This document shows, one piece after another, positions 22,468 through 33,600 of a stretch of 64,000 bases of DNA. The position numbers were made by a program, and so were the translations under genes. The stretch covers positions 212,371,888 to 212,435,887 of the forward strand of contig CM022301.1 in assembly GCA_011799875.1 (NCBI GenBank), given 5' to 3'. Source of the DNA: Thinopyrum elongatum (lineage: Eukaryota > Streptophyta > Magnoliopsida > Poales > Poaceae). The notes under the pieces were generated by a model. That model was given only the letters and a program-made list of their open reading frames with translations, was not told the DNA's origin and ran no database searches. Positions within the stretch are counted from its first letter, which is position 1, and each line of letters starts with the position of its first letter.

Positions 22468-24155
22468 CAAGAACCTAAAAGATTCAATTGCAAGATCTAA
22501 AGATTTACCTTCAAGCACTCACCTCCCCGGTAACGGTGCCAGAAAAGAGCTTGATGCCTACTACACAACTTATTCTTGTAGACTCGTGTTGGGCCTGCAA
22601 GCGCAGAGTTTTGTAGGACAGTAGTAGCAATTTTCCCTCAAGTGGATGACCTAAGGTTTATCAATCCGTGGGAGGCGTAGGATGAAGATGGTCTCTCTCT
22701 AACAACCCTGCAACAAAATAACAAAGAGTCTCTTGTATCCCCAACACACCCAATACAATGGAAAATTGTATAGGTCCACTAGTTCGGTGAAGAGATGGTG
22801 ATAAAAGTGTAGTATGGATGGTAGAAATATATTTTTTATAATCTGAATAAATAAAAACAGCAAGGTAACTAGTAACAAAAGTGAGCAAAAACGGTATTGC
22901 AATGCTTGAAAACAAGGCCTAGGGTTCATACTTTCACTAGTGCAAAATCTCTCAACAATGATAACATAATTGGATCATACAACAATTCCTCAACGTGCAA
23001 CAAAGAATCACTCCAAAATTCCTATCGCCGAGAACATAAGATGAAATTGTTTGTACGGTATGAAACCACCTCAAAGTTATTCTTTCCGATCAATCCACTG
23101 AGCCATTCCTATAAGTGTCACAAACAGCCCTAGAGTTCGTACTAAAATAACAACATATGACACGCATCAATCAACCCTAATGTCACCTAGATACTCCAAT
23201 GTCACCACAAGTATCCGTGGGTTAATTATACGATGTGCATCACACAATTTCAGATTTATTATATTCAATCCAACACAAAGAACTTCAAAGAGTACCCCAA
23301 GATTTCTATCGCCGAAAGGAATATGAAAACACGTATCAACCCCTATGCATAGATTACATCAATGTCACCACGGGAATCCGCAAGTTGATAACCGAAACAT
23401 CGCAAGACATACATCAAGTCCTCTCACATCCAAAAGATTCAATCCGACATAACAAAACCTCAAAGGAAAAGATTCAATTCATCAAAAGAAGGTAGAGAAG
23501 GAAGAACACCATAAGATCCAACTATATTAACAAAGCTCGTGGTACATCAAGATCGTGCCAAATCAAGAACACGAGAGAGAGAGAGAGAGATCAAACACAT
23601 AGCTACTGGTACATACCCTCAACCTCGAGGGTGAACTACTCCCTCCTCATTATGGTGGCCTCCGGGATGATGAGGATTGCCTCCGGTGATGATTTCCCCC
23701 TCTGGCAAGGTGCCGGAACAGGGTCCCGATTGAGTTTTTGTGGCTATAGAGGCTTGCGGTGGTGGAACTTCTCATCTAGGGTTCTTTTCGGGGTTTTTTG
23801 TATTTATAGGATTTTTTGGCATAGGTTTGACATCAAAGGGGCCCACGAGGGAGCGACAAGCTCGCCCCAAGTGCCCTGGGGGTAGGGCCCGCCTAGCGAG
23901 CTTGTGGCTTCCTCATGAGGCTTCTAGTCCTTCCCCGAAGCTTCGGGGGTCTCTTTTGGTCCATAAAAAATCACCATAAATTTTCAGCCCATTCCGAGAA
24001 CTTTTATTTCTGCACAAAAAATGACACCACGGTAGTTCTGCTGAAAATAGCATCAGTCCTAGTTAGTTCTAATCAAATCATACCAAAACCATACAAATTT
24101 GTTGTGAACATGGCATGAATACTTCATAAATTATAGATACGTTGGAGACGTATCA
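22468..24155 (-). mobile_element. 5' end of a minus-strand gypsy element, cut by the CACTA end
   Basis: The LTR is 22552-24155 on the minus strand: it starts TGATACGTCTCC (right) and ends TAGGCATCA (left). The primer binding site lies at 22524-22541. Only about 60 bases of internal DNA (22468-22523) remain before the CACTA terminus. At the right, the LTR abuts text that belongs to the near-end of a copia LTR (GGGTGATCGTAGGG on the minus strand), so this gypsy element inserted into that LTR. An imperfect (GA)n at about 23575-23592 is included. No coding sequence. Confidence 0.8.
22524..22541 (-). other. primer binding site of the minus-strand gypsy element
   Basis: On the minus strand it reads TGGCACCGTTACCGGGGA, two mismatches from the tRNA-Asp complement TGGCGCCGTTGCCGGGGA as I recall it. 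It starts 10 bases from the LTR end at 22552. Confidence 0.85.
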
Positions 24156-25931
24156 CCCTACGATCACCCAGGAACAATATGAAGATGCATAAATGGTTTG
24201 GATCACATTCGTTGCCGACTCCGAGTAGCAGTGGAAGTAGACGAGTCAGTGTAGATCGTACTTGGAGTCCCTCGAACCATAGATGAATGATCCCGCAAAC
24301 TGCCCTTGAACAATCCCTTGAACGGAAGACTGAAAGCATGGCCTCTCTACTTGGTTGCAAGCGTACGGTCTTCCCGATCCGGCAGTGCTTCGCAGTCCAG
24401 AGCTAATCGTCGCCGAAGAATTAGAGTGAGGAGATTAGAACCACACTGGGCTTCTAATTATGAGGATTATAGGATCTAGGTCAAGCTCTAATTGATCAAC
24501 TAGGACCAACTAAAACTAGAACTAGAGACCTAGAAGAGGCTCCAAAACTTGTGTGTCCAAAGAGTGCAAAAGCCTCTAGTATATATAGGCTGAGAGGGGA
24601 GGAGGAAGAGGCGCCACACAAGGGGAAGGAATTCTCTCCCCTTGCACCGGCCCCAGGGGAAGGAGGATTCCTCCCCCCTTGTCCAATTCAGCCTCCCCAT
24701 AGTGGGAAAGGGGACGCCGCTCCTACATGGGCCTATGTGGCCCAATTCTCCTTCCACCTCTTGTCCTTTTAAGGCCCGTTGATATTAAATTAAATATAAA
24801 AGCATCCTAACAATTACTAGAGCCTTTTATTATTAATTTAACATCACCGAAAACATTTTCCACCTATATATTATTTATCGGTAATACCCGATATTGCCCG
24901 ATAAGCTCCGAAACCCTTTCAGTGACCCCGAAACGCTTTCAGTTCCTCTTGAATCTATTTTGAGTATTAATAAAACAATTCCACAAATAAATCCTCGATA
25001 CTCTCTTCCTACTAACACAAAGCAAATCGTGATTACCTTAAGCTTGTGACCCTGTAGGTTCGGTAAACATATACATGAATGAAACTCCTTCGTTCAATGG
25101 CCGATAGCGGAACTGTGGATGTCCATATCGATCACTATGAGTACACGAATGACATTAAAGTGAACCTTTGGTCATCATGTGATGTTCCCTTTGCTTCGGA
25201 ATACTTTACAAAACCCGAGATGCATCGGTATCCTCTTGAGTCATACACATGCTCATTATACCATTATCCTTGTTACCGGCTTTGTTCTTCTCTCTCGTGG
25301 AAATGTTCCGGCATCCTCGTGACGTAGTCACCTGTGTCTGGCCAGACGATAATGGATGCCGTCACACAGAGAGCACCCTAAGAATATCTCTCCATCGCCG
25401 GAGGAGCAAATTCCACTCTTGAGCTATCTATCCCTTGTGAACCTTTCCGATGAACCTGTAAGTTGTCGTTCCATGTTACAGATGACGTTTGAACAACCCC
25501 AAAGCTCATTGTATGGTAATAAGTGACTATGATACTCTCATGGTCTAAGGAACAAAAACACATGTTAACATTCTGTGTTATAGCAGTTGATTTTAGATGA
25601 TATTATCTCAAAGTATAACAAACAAGTTTGGATCGATTCAATCAGATTGTTCTTCTAACGTCATACTCTCAATGTTGTTTTAGGACTATCATTACACTTA
25701 ACGATATCCTAAGATCCGGAAAACATGATTACCAACAACACTTGAGCCGGTCTTAGAGGCAAGACTAGGAACCTATTCTTTACCGTTTATCATTCCACAC
25801 GTGCATATGAGTTTTCTACTGAATCACATATTCCAGGATCATAGCAGTTTTAGCATGAAATATAAACTCTTAATTATGAAAATGGAATTATAATAATACA
25901 ACATTATTGCCTCTAGGGAATATTTTCAACA
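24156..25931 (-). repeat. copia LTR (3' LTR), interrupted at its far end
   Basis: On the minus strand it starts TGTTGAAAATATTCCC at 25931 and runs left to 24156, where a gypsy LTR interrupts it shortly before the expected end. The TATA-like CCTATATATAC is at about 24579-24589, downstream of a GC-rich stretch (24600-24720). Start and layout are of the Angela/Inga copia kind, but it is clearly diverged from 10822-12592. A polypurine tract follows at 25932-25943. Confidence 0.82.
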
Positions 25932-25943
25932 GTCTTCCACTTG
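25932..25943 (-). other. copia polypurine tract
   Basis: Reads CAAGTGGAAGAC on the minus strand, directly before the LTR start at 25931. It nearly matches the tract CAAGTGGGAGAC at 10810-10821. Confidence 0.8.
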
Positions 25944-28440
25944 CACTAGAGTCAACAATCTAGTTGCATAGTCTATTTTAACACCTATGGCTTATCAAGT
26001 GTTGCTCATGCCTTGCTTGTGGTAGAGTCTTCGTCATCGATTTTGGCACGTTCAAAGCCATGTAATATTTGTGTTTAATCATGTCTGATCTTTACGTAGG
26101 ATCTTGATTCCTTTTGCTTTGAGCAATTGCAGTACTATTCACAATACGGTGTCATTGGTTTCATCGCACTTGGGATCACACCAACTATGTCAAGACACTT
26201 CTTAATCCAGACTATTTTGACAGATCAGATGCTTTCAACATATATTCTTTTTAGTCTATAGAATCCACTATATTGTTCGTGCTTGAAAACTATTCCAAAC
26301 AATTATTTTATCATAGCCCAATAATAATTTATATCAGTCATGAAGCTGGCGTTCGTGTAACCATTTACAACGATATTCTTCATCTCCACTATAGACAAGG
26401 AGCATGTCCTTTATCCTTTTGAAGTACTTAATTTTATTAACAATTACCTCGTAAGCCAGTCCAGGATCACTTTGGTACATGCTAGTAACACTTAGTACAT
26501 AAGAACATTTGGCCATATACATATCACAACATTCATGATGGATTCAATAATCCACTCATCTGTACATGCTTGTCAACTGTCTTAGGACATTGATTTCTTT
26601 GTAAGCATCATGTTATGTGACATTGGGAGAAAAACACATTATCCATTTTAAACCTTTTTAAAACCTTTTCAATATATACATTTCGGCTCAGTACAATCAG
26701 ACATCTTGATCTTTATGACTAATAAGTTGCTTTGCCTTGGACTTTCATTGGAAACATATTCTTCAAAATATTTTATTATGCATGGAAACTTTATATTATT
26801 TCTAATCAACAATATGTCGTTTACATATAATATTAGAAATGCTATAGAGCTCCCACTAAACATCTTATATACACAAGTTTCTTCATCATTTTAACAAAGT
26901 TAAACTCTTTTAACTATTTTATTAAAATGTTGATTCCAGCACCTTGATGTTTGCTTCTAAGTATAGATAAACTTTTGAAGCTTGCCCCTTTCTGGTATTC
27001 TCAAGATTGTCAAAACCTTCTCGTTGTATCATCTATAGATCCTATCCATTTAGGAAACTAGTTTTTGACATCCATCTGTTCTATACCTTTTATAGAATCA
27101 ACCAAGTTCTAAACTTAATTGTCGTATATGAGCTCCATTTTGGAGTGCATGGCTTTAAGCCATTCCTTTGAGCTGGGCACCGCCATCGCTTCCTTGTAGT
27201 GCGCAGGTTCATCTTCTTCTAAGATCAATATTTCATTGTGAAATCATTCGGGAGGTTCGCTAACCTTTTTCCTGGTCTACGCAATTTAGTTACAAGCTTT
27301 AACTATCGTTTCTACAGCCGGTGTAGTAACTTCTGGTTCAATTGTGTAGGCAACTTTCGGAACAACTTCTGGTTTGTTAACCCTACTAACTTTCACCGGA
27401 GATTCAAATAATCTTGTCTAGCTTGCATTTTCCTCCCACTTACTTCTTTAGCAAGAAAAATCCTTCTCGAGAAAGTGTTCATTCTTTGTGACAAACACTC
27501 TGTCCTTGAACTTTTGGTAGAAGGAATACCCAATTATTTCTTTTGGGATAACCTACAAGTTAGCATTTGTCTGGATTGTGTACTCCATAACTCATATAGT
27601 GTCATCTTCCCAGACTATAAGACGATGCTCTATTTACTGTATATGTTGTTGTTTCAAGTGCATATCCCCAAAATTAATAAAATCAAATCGGTCAATAATT
27701 CCACAATTGTCCGAGTGCTTGCTAAACTCATGACTCAGATATATTTCTTCATGATTGAAGAACCTTTTATCTTTTGTCACAATGATTCTCAACTTCACTT
27801 TGAATTTCTTTGAACCTTTCAAATATTTCAGATTTTATATTTCAACAAATAAATCATATTTACTCAAAACATCAGTGAAGTATATGCATTCATCGCACCC
27901 TGGTTTTGCTCATCGGACCACATACATCACTATGTATTTGGTCTATTGATTCAAAATCAAAAGATTTCAATGCTTCATCTATATGAGGACTATTTTTCCG
28001 ACATAACCAAGCAGTGCAACACTTAAGTGGTGTTATCAGTCTTCTCAAGATGTTCAACATTAATGTTATAAATATTTAATTCAAGATTTATGAACAAACC
28101 ACTAATAACAGAGGTAAATCGAAAACATATTCTTATAACAACTTGAACAACCATTGTTTAAAACTTATAAGAATATCCGTCGCATAACCCAAAACATAAT
28201 GTTTAACACAACTCCGGAATGAAATAATTATTATTAAGTTATAAGATAAATCTTGAAGATAAGCTAAAGGCATGACTTCAACGGCTTGAGTAGTGGTCCC
28301 ATTACTATTCCCGATTTGCATCACGTCTCCATTCCTTCTCAACTTACGACCTTTCTGTAGTCCCTGCATCTGTTTGCAAATGAAAGCAACCGATCAATAT
28401 CAAATACTCATGACATACAGAAAATTAACAAGTAGAATAT
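25944..28440 (-). pseudogene. decayed copia Pol (integrase to RNase H)
   Basis: Minus-strand homology to copia RT survives in pieces: MYQSDPGLAYE and KRIKDMLLVYSGDEE (end of RT and start of RNase H, 26334-26522), SGSSIAFLILYVNDILLI (26800-26863), and upstream text around 27100-27250 reading EAMAVPSSKEWLKAM. The catalytic YVDD has become YVND, so the polymerase is dead even apart from numerous stops and frameshifts. The integrase region (27480-28440) is barely recognisable. The whole coding region has drifted to AT-rich sequence, as expected of an old, methylated element. Confidence 0.7.
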
Positions 28441-28442
28441 CA

Positions 28443-29235
28443 TTAACTTTGTATAACTTTTATACCTTTACCGGAAGAACCATTCTTCTTCTTATCCGCC
28501 AAGTATTTCTTGCAGTTACCCTTCCAATGTCCTTTCTCTTTGAAGTAGAAACATTCAGTCTCTTTAGTGGCTCGACCCTTGTTCCTCTTCTGAGACACGG
28601 TCTTACTAGCGCCAGTAGACTTCTTCTTGGACTTGCCCTTCTCCTTGAAACTGGCGGTCTTATTGACCAGCAACACTTGTTTGTTCTTCTGCATTCCAAT
28701 TTCCACAGTTTTGAGCATAGCGAACATCTCGTTTGCACTTTTCTCCATGCCGTTCATGTTGTAATTCATGATAAAACCATGGTAAGCATGGGAGTGAAGC
28801 AAGCACAATATATGTACCGAGTGTTGGAGGAATTCCAAATTCCAGAGAAGCCAGTCTATCAACATAGCCAACAAGTTTCACTATATGCTCACTCATTGAG
28901 GAACCTTCTGCCATCTTTCATTCAATGAAGGCCTTGGTTATTTCAAAACGTTCAGTCCTTGCCTACTTCTTGTACAGAACTTTCAGTGACCCAATTATAA
29001 ATTGAGTAGTAGAACGTTCAAAATGTTTCTGTAGTTCAGGATCCATGCAAGTCAACATGAGGCATTGGACTGACTCATAGCCATCACTACGAGCAGTGAA
29101 AGACTCTACAACTTCTTTGCAGGAGGATCACAAGGGGCTAAGCCAGCACATACTCCTTAGCAGTCCTGATAACAAATCTCAGGTTCCGGATCCAATCCGC
29201 ATAGTTTCCACCATTTTCGGCCACCATACTCCTTA
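28443..29235 (-). pseudogene. decayed copia Gag with altered zinc knuckle
   Basis: The minus strand encodes the N-terminal Gag text NYADWIRNLRFVIRTAKEY (about 29155-29213) and, after frameshifts, the 143-residue C-terminal part at 28443-28874. That part contains MNYNMNGMEKSANEMFAML and a Lys-rich stretch (KEKGKSKKKS) before the zinc knuckle. The knuckle reads CFYFKEKGHWKGNC, where the second Cys of CX2CX4HX4C is Phe. The Gag start is missing: upstream (right of 29235) the sequence changes abruptly to a GC-rich gene-like segment, so the 5' LTR and leader were lost or displaced. Confidence 0.72.
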
Positions 29236-29299
29236 GCACAAACGTGGCCTCGCCCGGTACCAACCGCATGATAAACATACCCGCTTCTAGTGCTCTTCC

Positions 29300-30100
29300 T
29301 TGCACCACCTCCCTCATGACCGCGAGCTCTAGGGCGATGTGGAAGAGCCTCTCGACGGAGCAAAAGCACGATGTGGCGGGCCTTGCAACCGGCTGGTAGG
29401 GCTGTCGTGCGCGACGGATAGAGGCAGGCCTGCGAGCAAGCCCGCCGGAGGTGAGAGATGTCGACCCGACGATGGAGGACGCCTCCGACGATGAGCCGCA
29501 GCCTGTGCCCGCACCTGTCCGTGCTGGCTTGACCATGGAGGAGGCCTATGCGCACTTCGACGCCGTCATGGTGGAGGAGCAGCCGGTGTCGGCGCTCCCA
29601 ATGGGCACAGATGGAGAAGCGGTACAACCCCTCTCTCCTCGCGCTTGACCGGTTGAAGGAGGACCAAATCTGCGGCAAGTTCGTGAGAGCGGAGGCCGTG
29701 TCACCCATGGGCGAGAGAACCTGAACATCGTCGAGGACCATTGGGCGCTCTACATGGTCGTGCATAGCGCTCGCGTGGCGGCGGCAGATACGCAGGTGGC
29801 TGTCACGAACGGAAACGCTGGCAGCTGTGTGCGTTGTTGGCGTCGGTACGACAATGAGGCCAGCCCGTCTGCGTCCATTGTTGACCTCACCTCCACCGGT
29901 GACACCCAGGTCGTGGACTCCGTCGAGGAGTTGGGCATGAGACTAGGAGACGGCGGCGCCTCGTGTTCCATGAGGGCCAATCCGTGTTCCATGTCCTACT
30001 CTTCCTCGCCGGCGACCGCACCTTCACTTCGCGGGGTTCATGGCCATCGGACATGGACACGGAAGGGAACAACAAGGACTTGGACGATGGGCGCTGACGA
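29300..30100 (+). pseudogene. GC-rich gene remnant of unknown function
   Basis: The segment is much richer in GC than its surroundings and shows coding-like text in two plus-strand frames. Frame one (29451-29648) reads VDPTMEDASDDEP, then RAGLTMEEAYAHFDAVMVEE. The other frame (about 29727-29960) reads NIVEDHWALYMVVHSARVA and IVDLTSTGDTQVVDSVEELG. A further piece near 29955-30090 reads GDRTFTSRGSWPSDMD in a third frame, before a stop and an AT-rich tail. Several frameshifts separate the pieces. I do not recognise the family; it looks like a low-copy or transposon-captured gene remnant, acidic in its first part. Confidence 0.4.
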
Positions 30101-30877
30101 ATATTTAGAATATGTTAGGGTCCGACTGCTTTTGTTTAATGAAATATGTCGAACATATAATGAATGCGGTCCGGTTTAAATGAAAGCCATCCGGGTTGCA
30201 TGAAAATCGTCCGGTTTATTCAAATCCCGCTTCAAATGTATGCTACAATGTCTGTTTTAGGGTTCGCGTTGGAGATGGCCGTGTACACTTTTTTCAGACT
30301 TTTATTTTAAGTGTTGAAAATGTATTTTCGATACAAAAAATAAAGGTCTTCGTGGAGCTCACCATTATACTTGCTCTGAGGTCCAGTTCTGCGGCGTGCA
30401 GCTTGTGTAGACGCACGCATGCATTGATGAAGGAGCATTGAACCCGAGCATCGCTCGCCTGCTCTCGCTCTCGACGACGAGTATGACTCGTCATCGTGGT
30501 CGCTGGCTAGCGTCGGTTTCTCGCAGAAATCATGGCTTTCCATGTACTGTTCAGCACTGTGCACGCAAGCCATTATGCATTGCTAGTTGGTGTCATCGAG
30601 ATCGACGAAACCAGATCACGTCGGTGACCGGTTTGGCATGTGCTCGCTCCAAATTAAAGTTCTTTTTATTAACTCAGCGACTCATGGGATCATTAATCAA
30701 TCAAGAAAAGAAAAGAGCATACGAACCCAAGCACGAGTGCATCAATGAACAGCTCGGTTGCTTCCCCGCCACAAAAGAAAGAAAAACTTCTTAGTTGCTT
30801 GATTAGCTCGGAATCCAAAACCCAAAATCACATGCATGCCGATTACTGTAGTTGCCGATTGTCGGTCTAATCTATGA
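30101..30877. other. spacer between the gene remnant and the OFP gene
   Basis: The left part (30101-30380) resembles a 3' untranslated tail of the remnant before it, with repeated TCCGGTTTA words near 30168 and 30209. The right part (30600-30877) should contain the 3' untranslated region of the OFP gene on the minus strand. I see no further gene. Antisense open frames at 30294-30573 lack family resemblance. Confidence 0.4.
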
Positions 30878-31900
30878 TTAGTCTTCCCCACGACTGGCCT
30901 CGTCGTCACGCGGGGCGCACGAAGAAGACGACGAGCAAGACGCAGAAGCTTCATTCCCGCCGTCGCATTGTCCCGTTGCTGATGTAGCATTAACAACCAC
31001 ACCATCGCCACCAGTACTCGTGCTCGTGCTCGTGCTGCTACTAGTACTCGTGCTGCTCGTGCTGCTGCTCGAGCTGCTGGCACTACTACTCGACGTCATC
31101 GTCCTTGTCGTTGAGGTGTTTGCCGTGGCGCTGGCGGTGAGGCGGACGAGCAGGTCCACGAAGGCGCTGACGATGAGCGGGTGGTGGTGCTTGGCGTTCA
31201 CCCGCAGGTACCATACCAGCAGCTCCTCCAGCGCGTCCCAGCCGCGCAGCTCGTGCGCGGCCACCATCTCCTCCATGGACGACAGGAAGTCCCCGTACGG
31301 GTCCGCCGAGTCCACCGGCACCGCCACGCTCTCCTCCACCACCAGCGACTTGCCACCATCTCCTGGCTTCTCCTTCTTGGACTGCGCCGCAGACTTGTCA
31401 TTCTCCTCCTCCGGTGGTGCACTGCCGGTTGTCGAGGCCGCCGCCGCAGACAGGATGGAGTTGGTCGCTGGCCCCTGGTCGAAGAAGAAGCGGCCGGTGG
31501 ACGAGGTCGTCCGGCTGAGGCTGCGGATCACAGCCTCCGACCACTCCTCGGACGCAGTGGGCGTCAAGAAGCCGTCGTCCTCCACTACAACCGTTTCCTC
31601 CTCCTCCTCTGCGCTGAGGCAAGAGAATGACTCGCCGTCGTCGGGGTCGATGTAGACCGAGTTGACCGTCTTGTACATCTCGGCGGGGGTACCCACCAGC
31701 TTGCGGTGCCTCGCGGCGACAGGGCCGCACCTGCTGCCACCAGCAGCCGTGGCGCAGGGTTCCTCGCCGGCACGGAAGGAGGCGGTCTGCGGGTCCTGGC
31801 AGGATGGCCACGGCCAGGGTATCACGGCCGCCGTGGAGGAGTCGCTAGCGAGGCTGGAGGACCTGGAGAAGATGGATGTAAGGGCACCTTTCTTGCCCAT
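30878..31900 (-). CDS. OFP: OVATE family protein (transcriptional repressor)
   Basis: A single-exon, 340-residue protein, intact. I chose the ATG at 31900 because the protein then begins MGKKGALTSIFSRSSS, like the MGKK start of the Arabidopsis OFP12/13/16-type clade; the upstream in-frame ATG at 31996 adds 32 residues without family character. Landmarks: WPWPSCQDPQTASFR (about 29-43), YKTVNSVYIDP (76-86), EEWSEAVIRSLS (118-129), FFFDQGP (138-144), and the OVATE domain at about 190-254 (SVAVPVDSADPYGDF, FLSSMEEMVAAHELRGWDAL, LLVWYLRVN, LIVSAFVDLLVRL). The tail 255-340 is Ser/Thr-rich low complexity. OFPs act in the nucleus, repress transcription, bind TALE homeodomain proteins and affect organ shape and brassinosteroid responses; these roles are from the family. 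It is the only convincing host gene here and is flanked on both sides by repeats. Confidence 0.94.
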   Translation of the reverse strand: MGKKGALTSIFSRSSSLASDSSTAAVIPWPWPSCQDPQTASFRAGEEPCATAAGGSRCGPVAARHRKLVGTPAEMYKTVNSVYIDPDDGESFSCLSAEEEEETVVVEDDGFLTPTASEEWSEAVIRSLSRTTSSTGRFFFDQGPATNSILSAAAASTTGSAPPEEENDKSAAQSKKEKPGDGGKSLVVEESVAVPVDSADPYGDFLSSMEEMVAAHELRGWDALEELLVWYLRVNAKHHHPLIVSAFVDLLVRLTASATANTSTTRTMTSSSSASSSSSSTSSTSTSSSTSTSTSTGGDGVVVNATSATGQCDGGNEASASCSSSSSCAPRDDEASRGED

Positions 31901-32100
31901 CGGATCAAAGCGAACAATGCAGAGTAGATGAAGGTGGATGAGCTCGATCGTCTCGAGACCGCCGTGCCTGCTCAGAAGCGAGATCGAGTAGACCAAGGAA
32001 GTAGTTGCGGAGAGAAGAAGAAGAAGAAGAAGAGAGAGGTGTGCAATTAAGGAAGAGAGGGGAAGAACACATGGGCAGTACTATTTATGTATTCTGTGTG
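31901..32100 (-). promoter_or_regulatory. 5' leader and core promoter of the OFP gene
   Basis: On the minus strand a TATA-like ACATAAATAG lies at 32081-32090, about 185 bases before the ATG. Between them is a pyrimidine-rich leader: the plus strand has GAAGAAGAAGAAGAAGAAGA at 32014-32033, i.e. a CTT repeat in the transcript. CT-rich leaders are frequent in plant genes. An upstream in-frame ATG (31996) lies in the leader with no stop before the main start, so an N-terminally extended form cannot be excluded. Confidence 0.6.
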
Positions 32101-32815
32101 CAGAGTAAATAGAGAGACTGAGAGAGCAGAGCAGAGGACTGCAGCTTGCTCTGCAGTCACGTAACTTCGGGCCACTGGTATGTGGGCCAGTTTGTTAGAG
32201 GACCGTCATGTCAGTGACTTAAGTTAGAGAATCTCAATACATGAGTGCGATGCAACGCAAGATGCCTTTCCAAATCCTTCAGAGCTATACATACAAAAAA
32301 AAAATCTTCAGCTCTAAACATACTTATAGAGTAACTAATCTGAGAGAAGATTAACCACGTGACACATGTGGGAAGCAATCCAAACAATTCAAGAAAAAAG
32401 ATCCTCAAAAAAAAAACAAATCAAGAAAAAACCTGAGAGAAAATTAGATATATCTGGCTCAGATATCACACGTTTCAGCACTTTGGCACCACTTGTTGTA
32501 TACGGTGAAAACGAGTTCCTGTTTTATAGGAAAGTGGGGGACCACTGCCGTTTTAAGATTAAAGAGAAACAAAAAGGTGAATACGCCATAAACGTATCCA
32601 ATGTAAAGGTAATGGCTATGAACAAAACAACAACGGTACATCAAGATGAGAAGCTAATTCTGGAGGGGAAAGCCACCTCTATAGGTGCTAACTTAGGCTC
32701 CAGTGAAAATGTGGCAGTTTCTATCCTTCCAAATGTGTGAAGCACATATAGCAAAACAAGACGAAACCCCATGTTGTCCTTTGGGGAAACGTACCCTTCT
32801 ACGTGAACCACTCAC
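32101..32815. other. unassigned region upstream of the OFP gene
   Basis: Contains a plus-strand open frame of 124 codons at 32366-32740 (segments DITRFSTLAPLVVYGENEF and KKEKQKGEYAINV-like text). It has a Lys-rich start and no family I recognise; the minus strand across it has fragments with stop codons. A10 at about 32297-32306 and A-rich text near 32405 could be retroposon tails. Not called as a gene. Confidence 0.3.
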
Positions 32816-33600
32816 CGGATTTATTCAAAAATAATAAAAAATTGCCATAAGCATTCCATGATTTTTTTTAATAAAATTTCGTAGATTCCAAAATAATTCA
32901 AACAAACTCGAGAAAATGTTCACAAATTTGAAAAAAGTTGCGGATTTAAAAAATGTTCAAGATTTCAATAATTATTCACAGATTCAAAAATGTTCGTGAA
33001 TAAAAATTACAAATTTTAAAAATTACACAAACTTGAAAAAAATTCATGAGAACTCAAAAATATGTTCGTGGATTAAAAATATTTGTGAATTAAAAAATAT
33101 CACAAACTTTAAAAATGATCGTGAATTTGTAATAAGTTCACGCGAACGTGAAAAATGTTCATGTATTCAAAAATGATTGGGCAATTGTTTATTAATTAGA
33201 AAAATGTTCCCCAATTTGAAACACAAATCATGCAAACTCGAAAAATGTTCAAGTATTCGAAAAATGATTGGGATTTCAAACTGTTCATTAATTTGAAATA
33301 TGTTCGCTAATTGGACAAACAAATCATGCAAACTCAAAAAAATGTTCACGGATTCAAAAAATGTCCTCAGATTAGAAAATCGAGAATTCAGAAAAGTGCT
33401 CACAAATTTGAAAAATATTCGGAATATTGAAAAAGTTTGCGGATTTTTTAGTGAAATAAAGAAATTCATAAATTGAAATGGAATTAAAAACACATAAACA
33501 CAAAATTTTAAATAGGAAAAACCAATGAAACCATACGGAAATACAGCATAGAAAGGAAAAGGTAAAAGAAAACCAGAAAACCGGAAAAACCAAACCCTAA
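32816..33600. repeat. AT-rich degenerate repeat with GTTCA-GAATT-CAAAAA words
   Basis: Over about 780 bases the sequence is built from short variants of AAAAATGTTCA, GTGAATTTG/CGGATTCAAAAAATG and AAACTCGAAAAATG, spaced 20-40 bases apart. Examples lie at 32913-33000, 33140-33180, 33237-33265 and 33325-33365. It continues at lower density at 33880-34260 in related form. The open frames in it (for example Phe-rich minus-strand frames) reflect A-richness and are not genes. This word pattern is common in Triticeae repeats, but I cannot assign a transposon class. Confidence 0.6.

Noticed and set aside
28293..28928. 211-codon plus-strand frame
   Set aside because: It is antisense to the copia Gag, which carries the recognisable zinc-knuckle text on the minus strand.
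31020..31655. Leu/Val-rich 211-codon plus-strand frame and related frames at 31181-31630
   Set aside because: These are antisense shadows of the GC-rich OFP gene.
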